This document shows, one piece after another, positions 1 to 5,862 of a stretch of 6,163 nucleotides of DNA (positions are counted from its first letter, which is position 1; each line of letters starts with the position of its first letter). The stretch comes from Bacteroidota bacterium. GTDB lineage: Bacteria > Bacteroidota > Bacteroidia > Bacteroidales > JAADJA01. Position numbers and translations under genes: made by a program. The stretch lies in assembly GCA_024278155.1 (NCBI GenBank), contig JAJRTT010000123.1, positions 1-6,163 on the forward strand. Direction: 5' to 3'. The notes under the pieces were generated by a model, which saw only the letters and a program-made list of their open reading frames with translations, was not told the origin of the DNA and made no database searches.

Positions 1-243
1 ATTGCCGAAGTGGACCTGAAACTCCGGGGCCCTGGCGACTTGCACGGTACACAGCAAAGTGGCATCCTCGACTTGAAAATTGCCGACATCGTAAAAGATG
101 AAAAAATACTGAAATATGCCCGTGAAAAAGCCATTGAATTATTGAACGATGATCCCCATCTTGAAAAAGAAACCAATTCCCCGATCTTAAAAGAACTGAA
201 CAAGCAAACAAGGAACAGGCCCAATTGGGGTTTGATCAGTTGA
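1..243 (+). CDS. recG: ATP-dependent DNA helicase RecG, C-terminal fragment
   Basis: This is the last 80 codons of RecG, open at the left edge and ending in TGA. RecG is a cytoplasmic superfamily 2 helicase that remodels stalled replication forks, R-loops and recombination intermediates. The fragment begins with IAEVDLKLRGPGDLHGTQQSG, matching the conserved segment after helicase motif VI. This segment belongs to the TRG translocation motif shared by RecG and Mfd. The arginine in LRGPG (fragment residue 9) and the second glutamine in GTQQSG (residue 19) have the same ten-residue spacing as E. coli R630 and Q640. The usual arginine just before that glutamine is Gln here. The following helical tail (DEKILKYAREKAIELL) is typical of the family, and the 61 residues after the motif indicate an intact C-terminus. 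All ATPase motifs lie outside the window. The gene converges on the leftward acylation genes with a 34-bp gap. The identification is firm. Confidence 0.93.
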   Translation: MAEVDLKLRGPGDLHGTQQSGILDLKIADIVKDEKILKYAREKAIELLNDDPHLEKETNSPILKELNKQTRNRPNWGLIS

Positions 244-277
244 AAATAGAGCAGGCCCATATTACAGAAACCCCAAT
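224..277. terminator. Candidate bidirectional hairpin between convergent genes
   Basis: ATTGGGGTTT at 224-233 and AAACCCCAAT at 268-277 are exact reverse complements, giving a 10-bp stem around a 34-nt loop. The left arm lies in the last codons of recG and the right arm ends next to the stop codon of the leftward gene, so the structure could serve both transcripts. On the plus strand it is followed by a pyrimidine-rich stretch, not a clean T-run, and the minus-strand side has no T-run either. The loop is long for an intrinsic terminator. Position supports a transcript-end role; the missing U-tract argues against a classical one. Confidence 0.35.
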
Positions 278-1588
278 CTACTTTTCCATCTTTCTTTCCT
301 CCATTTTCTTTTCGGCCATATAATTGGCATCAAGAAAAATCATTGAATCAAGCGGGATGTTTCTTGATTGTGCTTTTTTACGTATGTCTTCCATCCAGTT
401 TTTCGAGTTGTTTATCTGTTTTATAAAACCCTTTATCCATAGTTCCTTCATTGCTTTATCATTGTGTTCCACTATGGGCAATACATCGGCAACAAAACCA
501 TCCCCAAATTTAAATAAACCTGCGGTTGACATCATCAAGATTACCAGGTCTGCATTGGTTACGGCTTTAAAAACATCTATGTCCTTCACCGTTAAAGGGG
601 GATCGCCTTTTTGTGGGAAAATGCTGTTGTAGTAATACCAATACTGATTGGATCGAAAACTATTGTTCAATGTGCTATCGTTTAGATTCCAATAAAAACT
701 ATCGCTGATAACGATTACAGAGGGCATTTCCTTGATAGGGTATTTGTTTTCCATTTCAACAACAGGGTAAGCCATTGGGATTTGAGGGACGGGAAAACAG
801 AGATTTAGGATTTTTTCCAGGTCATTGTCGGTGTTGCGGGGTTCTTCGCTCCATTCAATATCCTTCAAATGGATCCTGTTCATCTTCCTGTCAAGGATTT
901 TTTCACATTTTTTGATCAAGGAATCTGCTGTTAGTTTGGCGCCAAATTCGCTCCAGTGTGTGCCGGTTTTGGTGAACAAGGGGGGGTGTTCCGAGCTTTT
1001 TTTCAATTGCATAAACCAGGCGTTGACATCAATGAAGGGTACATCTGACTTGCCAAGGGCATCGGCATAAGTTTGATAATTCGTTGAATCCCGCTTACCA
1101 ATAAACCGATCAGGTATATATTCGGGGTAATACCATGACTTTCCTGGGTTCAACATGACCAATAACCCGGTATTGTATTGTTTCAGCAAATGCCTGATAT
1201 CTGAAAAATGCTTGACTCTTTCCTCTATTTTGGTTTTGCCGATAAAATCATCTCCCCGGTAATCATAAATGTACCAGGGTTCAAATAAATAACCTTGCTT
1301 GCCGATAGTAACACCATCGGGATGAGGGATGTTGAACAAACTATAATCCACTTGATTGTATAGCCTGATAAAGAAAGGCCGGAACCCAAAACCCTTGTCA
1401 ATAAGTTTAAGTATGCCCGCTTGGTATTCAAAACCGAGGTATGAACCAAAAGTAAGCGGGACTGTTTCGGGCTCATTGACAACCCCATTCAGGGGCTTTA
1501 TTTTGAAAACACCTGTAATGTATTGAAAGCCCGGCAATGAAAGCAACACGACCAGGCAAATAACCAATATGCGGTATATCTTTTCCAT
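278..1588 (-). CDS. AlgX/AlgJ-like SGNH-fold protein, MBOAT partner in polymer O-acylation
   Basis: This 436-residue protein has one N-terminal hydrophobic segment (about residues 5-25, following MEK), probably a signal anchor, with the rest in the periplasm. It resembles AlgX/AlgJ-type SGNH-like acetyltransferase domains. GLLVMLNPGKSWYYPEYIP at about 141-159 matches the conserved strand and Lys-x-x-x-Tyr-Pro segment. TGTHWSEFGA at 208-217 is the histidine motif (H211). VISDSFYW at 293-300 offers S297 as nucleophile in a GDS-like box. The order His then Ser matches AlgX. The Asp that normally sits two residues before the His is Gly (G209). The C-terminus is highly charged and Lys/Glu/Met-rich. 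The reading frame is open 28 codons further upstream, but that part overlaps the MBOAT gene. ATG 1588 is preferred because it starts the signal anchor and directly follows the MBOAT stop. Its role is inferred to be periplasmic acyl transfer to an unknown glycan; catalysis is uncertain. Confidence 0.8.
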   Translation of the reverse strand: MEKIYRILVICLVVLLSLPGFQYITGVFKIKPLNGVVNEPETVPLTFGSYLGFEYQAGILKLIDKGFGFRPFFIRLYNQVDYSLFNIPHPDGVTIGKQGYLFEPWYIYDYRGDDFIGKTKIEERVKHFSDIRHLLKQYNTGLLVMLNPGKSWYYPEYIPDRFIGKRDSTNYQTYADALGKSDVPFIDVNAWFMQLKKSSEHPPLFTKTGTHWSEFGAKLTADSLIKKCEKILDRKMNRIHLKDIEWSEEPRNTDNDLEKILNLCFPVPQIPMAYPVVEMENKYPIKEMPSVIVISDSFYWNLNDSTLNNSFRSNQYWYYYNSIFPQKGDPPLTVKDIDVFKAVTNADLVILMMSTAGLFKFGDGFVADVLPIVEHNDKAMKELWIKGFIKQINNSKNWMEDIRKKAQSRNIPLDSMIFLDANYMAEKKMEERKMEK

Positions 1589-1589
1589 A

Positions 1590-3008
1590 TTAAAACCTAA
1601 AATAAATAAAAGGGCTAAACCCCGATCCTGCCAACGATGCAATAACGAAAACCATGGTAAAAACAGAAACAATAAAATACAGCAAGTGTTCTTTGACGTT
1701 TAAATTGGTTTTGTAAATCCGGTCTTCCATCCTGGAACCAAACTGAAAAACCGTGATAAATGAGAAGATTGTTGCCATTAGCAATATAAAGTAAAAATGG
1801 CTATTTAATTCAGATGTTATTGGGTTGAAATCGAAAACAAACATCCGTTCGAGATAGGTCAGAGCATTTTCAAACCCCTCCACCCTGAAAAACACCCAAC
1901 CCACAATCGTAATGAAGAAAGTAACCAAAGTACTCGGGCCTTTACCGATCCGTTCATAAACCTTTAGCAGGAAAATGCGATCTGCAATTAAAAACAAACC
2001 GTGATATGCGCCCCAAATAACAAAATTCCAGTCAGCGCCATGCCATAGGCCTGAAATAAGGAATACGACCCACAGATTGAAATATAGGCGTGGTTTGCTT
2101 ACCCGGTTGCCTCCCAATGGGAGGTACAGGTAATCGCGCATAAATTGCCCCAGGGTAATGTGCCATCGACGCCAAAATTCAGTAATACTACGTGAGGTAT
2201 ATGGATTGTTAAAGTTTTCAGGAAACTTAAACCCGGTCATTCTGCCCATGCCTATTGCCATATCCGAATATCCCGAGAAATCGAAATATATCTGGAATGC
2301 ATAGCCAATAATACCAATCCAGGCCATATTTGTGTCGAGGTCAATATAATTCATGGCCATTATTTTGTCAACCTCAAAAGCCAGGACATCAGCAATCAAT
2401 ACCTTTTTGGCCAGGCCAATAACAAACCGGTAAAAACCCAATAAGCGATCCTCGTTGGTTTCCCTGCGTTCGGTAATCTGATCGGCAATGGTCTGGAAAC
2501 GGACAATAGGCCCAGCGATCATTTGTGGGAACATCAGGATATAAAGTAAGAAATCAAAGGGGTTTTTGAGCGGTCTATGGGTTTTTCGATATACGTCGAT
2601 TGTATAGGTAAGCGACTGAAATGTAAAAAACGAAATGCCGATGGGCAATACTACTTTTGTCCAATATATGGATTTTGCACCAAAACCTTCAAGGATAAGA
2701 TTAAAATTGTCAATAAAGAAATTAGCATATTTAAAGTAAGCCAGCAACCCAAGGTTAATGCCTATCGACAGTGCCGCCCACAGTTTTTTCTTAGGCCTGT
2801 CATTCGTGAAGTACATCGCCCTTACGATATAAAAATTTGTAAATACCGAGCCGATCAGGAAAAAAATAAAACGGGGTGCGCCCCAGGCATAAAACACAAT
2901 ACTGAACAACAAGAGCACAAGGTTTTTGTGTTTCTTGCCCATAATGTAATATGTAATAAGGAAAACGGGAAAAAAGAATAAAACAAATACGATACTGCTA
3001 AAAACCAT
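1590..3008 (-). CDS. MBOAT-family O-acyltransferase (AlgI/DltB-like)
   Basis: This 472-residue polytopic inner-membrane protein has about ten or more hydrophobic segments. It belongs to the MBOAT family, AlgI branch, whose members pass acyl groups (usually acetyl) across the membrane for modification of extracellular polymers. Family signatures are the N-terminal MVFSSIVFVLFFFPVF, IGISFFTFQSLTYTIDVYR (about 123-141), FPQMIAGPIVRF (160-171), YFDFSGYSDMAIGMGRMTGF (241-260), FWRRWHITL (278-286) and GLWHGADWNFVIWGAYHG (320-337). The essential MBOAT histidine is H323, with H283 and H336 also conserved. The C-terminus (FSPFIYFRF) is typical of Bacteroidota members, and the length is normal. An in-frame ATG at 3050 would add 14 residues unlike the family. 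ATG 3008 is preferred, and the candidate -7 promoter element lies within that extra stretch. The gene is first in a tight two-gene unit with the SGNH-like partner. The acceptor is unknown; peptidoglycan, O-antigen or exopolysaccharide are all possible. Confidence 0.93.
   Translation of the reverse strand: MVFSSIVFVLFFFPVFLITYYIMGKKHKNLVLLLFSIVFYAWGAPRFIFFLIGSVFTNFYIVRAMYFTNDRPKKKLWAALSIGINLGLLAYFKYANFFIDNFNLILEGFGAKSIYWTKVVLPIGISFFTFQSLTYTIDVYRKTHRPLKNPFDFLLYILMFPQMIAGPIVRFQTIADQITERRETNEDRLLGFYRFVIGLAKKVLIADVLAFEVDKIMAMNYIDLDTNMAWIGIIGYAFQIYFDFSGYSDMAIGMGRMTGFKFPENFNNPYTSRSITEFWRRWHITLGQFMRDYLYLPLGGNRVSKPRLYFNLWVVFLISGLWHGADWNFVIWGAYHGLFLIADRIFLLKVYERIGKGPSTLVTFFITIVGWVFFRVEGFENALTYLERMFVFDFNPITSELNSHFYFILLMATIFSFITVFQFGSRMEDRIYKTNLNVKEHLLYFIVSVFTMVFVIASLAGSGFSPFIYFRF
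1596..1598 (-). promoter_or_regulatory. Weak Shine-Dalgarno (AGG) supporting the ATG at 1588
   Basis: On the minus strand an AGG (in TTTAGGTTTT) sits 7 nt before the ATG at 1588, inside the last codons of the MBOAT gene. The MBOAT TAA stop (1592-1590) is separated from this ATG by a single T. The arrangement suggests translational coupling of the two proteins and supports the shorter start for the SGNH-like protein. Shine-Dalgarno sequences are a weak guide in Bacteroidota, so the spacing carries more weight than the motif. Confidence 0.45.
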
Positions 3009-3027
3009 CCCTGATATTTTAAGAGGG

Positions 3028-3035
3028 CAAAAGTA
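3028..3035 (-). promoter_or_regulatory. Candidate -7 element for the MBOAT/SGNH-like unit
   Basis: Read on the minus strand, this is TACTTTTG, an exact match to the Bacteroidota primary sigma -7 consensus TAnnTTTG. It ends 19 nt before the ATG at 3008, implying a very short leader. No TTG at the expected -33 distance is visible, so only half of the consensus is present. If real, it rules out the upstream ATG at 3050 as the start of the MBOAT gene. Confidence 0.5.
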
Positions 3036-3076
3036 GATATTTTCATACATTATTAATTAGAAATGGTTTAAAATCT

Positions 3077-3084
3077 TACATTTG
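3077..3084 (+). promoter_or_regulatory. Candidate -7 element for pheT
   Basis: TACATTTG matches the Bacteroidota -7 consensus TAnnTTTG and ends 22 nt before the pheT ATG. The -33 TTG is at best TTA (3053-3055 or 3057-3059, with 21- or 17-bp spacers). The predicted leader is only about 15-20 nt, too short for a T-box or a leader-peptide attenuator, so pheT here shows no sign of tRNA-dependent attenuation. There is no Shine-Dalgarno before the ATG, only A-rich sequence. Confidence 0.6.
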
Positions 3085-3106
3085 CAAGCTTAAAAATTAA
3101 CTGATC

Positions 3107-5581
3107 ATGAAGATTTCATATAATTGGCTGAAACAATATTTAGACATTGATTTGCCGATAGATAAACTCTCGGAACTGCTTACGGATTGCGGCCTCGAAG
3201 TGGAAGGCCTCGAAAAATGGGAGTCCGTAAAAGGTGGTTTGCAGGGAATTGTGATAGGGGAAGTGAAAACCTGCGAACGTCATCCAAACGCTGACAGATT
3301 GAGTGTTACTATGGTTGATGTAGGCAATGGGACATTTCTCCCTATTGTTTGTGGCGCGCCGAATGTGGCTGCCGGGCAAAAGGTTTTGGTGGCAACTGTT
3401 GGGACAAAATTGTTTTCAGGGGATGAGGATTTCACCATCAATAAGAGCAAAATCCGCGGGGAGGTTTCCGAAGGGATGATTTGTGCCGAAGACGAGCTTG
3501 GGCTGGGTACATCCCATGATGGGATCATGGTGCTGGATGAAAAAGCTGAAGTTGGGAAACCAGCATCCGAATATTTTGATATTGAGGATGATTATGTTTT
3601 TGAAATTGGATTGACGCCCAACCGGACCGATGCCATGTCGCATATCGGCGTGGCGCGCGATATCAAAGCCGTTTTGGAAAATATTGATTTTGTCCAGAAT
3701 AAAAAGGAAAACAGAAAATTGACAATTCCCGATGTAAGTGGTTTTTCAATTGACAATACAGACAGAGATGTGCAAGTGATTGTCGAAAACCCGGAAGCTT
3801 GTCCCCGTTACACAGGATTGACCATTACGGGCATCGAAGTAAAGGAATCGCCGGATTGGTTGAAAAACCGTTTGAGTGCAATTGGATTACGCCCCATCAA
3901 TAATGTGGTGGACATTACTAATTACGTGCTTCACGAAACCGGCCAGCCCCTTCATGCTTTCGACCTTGCAGAAGTGAAAGGGGATAAAATTATTGTGAAG
4001 AAAATGCCGGAAGGGACGGTTTTTAAAACCCTCGATGAAGTTGATAGAAAATTAAATGCGAATGATCTGATGATTTGCAATGCAGAAGAAGGGATGTGCA
4101 TAGGTGGCGTTTTTGGCGGGATTAAATCCGGGGTAACGGAAAACACAACAGGCATCTTTCTGGAAGGTGCCTATTTCGATTCGGTTAATATCCGCAAAAC
4201 GTCAAAATTCCATGATTTGCAGACAGATTCGTCTTTCCGCTTTGAACGTGGCGTGGATACTGAAATGATAATCTATACTTTGAAAAGGGCTGCCTTACTG
4301 ATAAAGGAAATTGCAGGGGGGAAAATATCTTCCGAGATAAAAGATGTTGCGGCCAAAACTTTTGAAAGAAAACAAGTAGGAATTAGTTGGAATAATGTTG
4401 ATCGCTTAATCGGTAAGGTCATCGGCAATGAGGTAATAAAAAATATTTTGGACTCCCTGGAGTTTGAAACTATTTCTGAAGATGAAAACGGATTGGAATT
4501 GTTCGTTCCTCTTTACCGTGTGGACGTTACCCGGGAAGCGGATGTGATTGAAGAAATCCTGCGGGTTTATGGTTACAACAATATCGAAATACCAACAAAA
4601 CAGCATTCGGCCATTGCAAATACAGAGCAACCTGATGTTGAAAAATTGAGGAATACAATTGCCGATTATCTTGCTTCCAATGGCTTTAGCGAAATAATGA
4701 ACAATTCATTGACGAAAGCATCTTATTATGAGGTGAGCAATGATTTTGATGAAAAGGCAAGTGTGGCGATGCTGAACCCTTTGAGCCAGGACTTGAACGT
4801 GATGCGGCAATCCCTTTTGTTTGGCGGACTTGAAGTGGTTTCTTATAATCTGAACCACCGCATTTATGACCAAAGGATTGCGGAATTTGGGAAAGTGTAT
4901 TCCATTGTCCCCGGTAAGGGAAAAGAAAACGATATCACAAAAAAATACAAGGAAACCAATCATCTTGTGCTTTTTACAACAGGCAGGAAAGAGCCGGAAA
5001 GTTGGAATACCACGGATGATAAAACCGATTTCTTTTATTTGAAGGCAATTGCCGGGAATATTTTGAAAAGGCTTGGTGTTTCAATTTCTTCCTTAAAGAC
5101 AAATGCAATCGAAAAAGAATATGCCAATGACGGATTGCTTTTCTTCCATCAGGACAAGTTATTATTGGAAATGGGGAAATTCTCCCGCAAAATGCTGGGT
5201 ATTTTTGATATTAGGCAAGATGTTTTTTATGCCGATATCAATTGGGACTTGTTCATTGCATTGGCGATGAAGAATAAAACCAGTTACAAAAAGGTCTCGA
5301 AATTCCCGGCTGTCAGGAGGGATTTGGCTTTGCTTATCAACAAACAAACACAATTTGAGGAGATTGAAAAAATTGCCTTTGGAACGGAGAAAAAACTTCT
5401 GAAGAAGGTCAATCTGTTTGATGTGTATGAAGGGAAAAATATCGAGGAAGGCAAGAAATCCTATGCAGTGAGTTTTATATTGCAGGATGAAGAAAAAACC
5501 CTCACCGATAAAGTAATCGATAAAACAATGAGGAAGTTGATGGGCGCATATCAACATAAACTGAACGCAACAATCCGATAA
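3107..5581 (+). CDS. pheT: Phenylalanine--tRNA ligase beta subunit
   Basis: This 824-residue protein is the beta subunit of the cytoplasmic alpha2-beta2 enzyme that charges tRNA-Phe. All expected domains are present in order. They are an N-terminal cap (MKISYNWLKQYLDIDLP), an EMAP/tRNA-binding OB fold (about 45-155; GEVKTCERHPNADRLSV, KIRGEVSEGMICAEDELGL), and the B3/B4 editing domain (about 215-400; RPINNVVDITNYVLHETGQP from 262, DSSFRFERGVD at 374-384). The B5 domain follows (about 410-495), then a catalytic-like core (about 505-715) and the FDX-ACB anticodon-binding domain (731-824; KFPAVRRDLALLI). In B5, D473, D479, E482 and E483 reproduce the spacing of the Mg-binding residues at the alpha-beta interface of the E. 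coli protein. Length is normal for the phylum (E. coli is about 795). The start at 3107 opens with the classic MKIS N-terminus. pheS is not adjacent: the upstream neighbour is the divergent MBOAT gene. The gene appears intact. Confidence 0.98.
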   Translation: MKISYNWLKQYLDIDLPIDKLSELLTDCGLEVEGLEKWESVKGGLQGIVIGEVKTCERHPNADRLSVTMVDVGNGTFLPIVCGAPNVAAGQKVLVATVGTKLFSGDEDFTINKSKIRGEVSEGMICAEDELGLGTSHDGIMVLDEKAEVGKPASEYFDIEDDYVFEIGLTPNRTDAMSHIGVARDIKAVLENIDFVQNKKENRKLTIPDVSGFSIDNTDRDVQVIVENPEACPRYTGLTITGIEVKESPDWLKNRLSAIGLRPINNVVDITNYVLHETGQPLHAFDLAEVKGDKIIVKKMPEGTVFKTLDEVDRKLNANDLMICNAEEGMCIGGVFGGIKSGVTENTTGIFLEGAYFDSVNIRKTSKFHDLQTDSSFRFERGVDTEMIIYTLKRAALLIKEIAGGKISSEIKDVAAKTFERKQVGISWNNVDRLIGKVIGNEVIKNILDSLEFETISEDENGLELFVPLYRVDVTREADVIEEILRVYGYNNIEIPTKQHSAIANTEQPDVEKLRNTIADYLASNGFSEIMNNSLTKASYYEVSNDFDEKASVAMLNPLSQDLNVMRQSLLFGGLEVVSYNLNHRIYDQRIAEFGKVYSIVPGKGKENDITKKYKETNHLVLFTTGRKEPESWNTTDDKTDFFYLKAIAGNILKRLGVSISSLKTNAIEKEYANDGLLFFHQDKLLLEMGKFSRKMLGIFDIRQDVFYADINWDLFIALAMKNKTSYKKVSKFPAVRRDLALLINKQTQFEEIEKIAFGTEKKLLKKVNLFDVYEGKNIEEGKKSYAVSFILQDEEKTLTDKVIDKTMRKLMGAYQHKLNATIR

Positions 5582-5654
5582 GCACAGTTTTATTGTGAAA
5601 AGGAATTTCCCTATGCGATTTGAAAAAAGAAAAGTGAAAAACTAAATGACAAAT

Positions 5655-5780
5655 TATAAATTTCAAGTTTCAAATAAAATTCGAATTTTGGAATTCCAAA
5701 TCACAAAGATGTTTCAATTATTGTTTTTTTGGAATTGATATTTTATTTGTTTTTTACTTTATTGTGTTTTGGGATTTATA
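5655..5780. repeat. Imperfect nested inverted repeat, possible intergenic repetitive element
   Basis: Three collinear pairs of exact inverted matches nest around one centre. They are TATAAAT 5655-5661 with ATTTATA 5774-5780, CAAATAAAAT 5671-5680 with ATTTTATTTG 5740-5749, and AATTCCAAA 5692-5700 with TTTGGAATT 5728-5736. The central loop is 27 nt. Consistent nesting suggests a decayed palindromic element able to fold as a long hairpin. The sequence is very AT-rich, however, so each match alone could arise by chance. Similar TTTGGAATT/ATTTG-type palindromic spacers may occur elsewhere in Bacteroidota genomes, but this is recollection, not something the window shows. Confidence 0.4.
5676..5700. 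repeat. Two overlapping 14-bp perfect palindromes
   Basis: AAAATTCGAATTTT (5676-5689) and TTTGGAATTCCAAA (5687-5700) are each perfectly self-complementary and overlap by three bases. Each could bind a dimeric regulator or form a small cruciform. They also lie in the left half of the larger inverted repeat, so they may be by-products of that element. They are about 165-190 bp upstream of the next start codon. No known operator is recognised. Confidence 0.5.
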
Positions 5781-5797
5781 AAAAAACTTCTTATGCA

Positions 5798-5818
5798 AAG
5801 GCTTTCATTGGAAGCCTT
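5798..5818 (+). other. Short hairpin upstream of the dehydrogenase gene
   Basis: AAGGCTTTC (5798-5806) pairs with GGAAGCCTT (5810-5818) around the loop ATT, giving nine pairs including one T-G wobble. It ends 44 nt before the ATG at 5863. No T-run follows on the plus strand, so it is not a typical terminator for pheT. On the minus strand a run of T complement (A-run at 5780-5786) lies more than 10 nt away. It could be a 5' leader structure, a remnant terminator or chance. The stem itself is plainly visible; its role is not. Confidence 0.4.
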
Positions 5819-5862
5819 GAGAGATAGATCAAGTTATTGCAAACCTTAAAAATAGCACAAAA

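Larger units (their letters stand above)
5582..5862. other. AT-rich 281-bp intergenic spacer
   Basis: The stretch between pheT and the next gene has no convincing open reading frame. It is strongly AT-rich and made of repeated variants of short words such as TTTCAA, TTTGGAATT and TTTATTTG. No TAnnTTTG element was found on the plus strand, so the promoter of the downstream gene is not apparent. No GC-rich stem followed by a T-run marks the end of pheT. What it does contain is an imperfect inverted repeat (5655-5780), two overlapping perfect palindromes (5676-5700) and a short hairpin (5798-5818), each listed separately. Confidence 0.7.

Noticed and set aside
216..259. Direct repeat CAGGCCCA at 216-223 and 252-259
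   Set aside because: An 8-bp match with no extension or flanking structure is expected by chance and is explained partly by recG codons.
980..986. Run of seven G in the SGNH-like gene as a possible phase-variable tract
   Set aside because: Seven bases is short for slippage-based switching, and the run simply encodes the Pro-Pro of HPPLF in an intact frame.
1589..1672. Upstream extension of the SGNH-like reading frame by 28 codons, overlapping the MBOAT 3' end
   Set aside because: The extension would move the hydrophobic anchor inwards, and a well-placed ATG with a weak Shine-Dalgarno lies one base after the MBOAT stop at 1588.
2577..2981. 134-codon open frame antisense to the MBOAT gene
   Set aside because: It is a shadow of the MBOAT coding sequence, has no start signal or recognisable domain, and its composition follows the opposite-strand codons.
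3009..3050. Alternative MBOAT start at 3050 adding 14 residues
   Set aside because: The extra residues do not resemble the family N-terminus, and the candidate -7 promoter element lies inside them.
5583..5612. Weak stem CACA/TGTG and GGAA/TTCC just after pheT as a terminator
   Set aside because: Stems of four to five pairs without a following T-run are too weak to support a terminator call.
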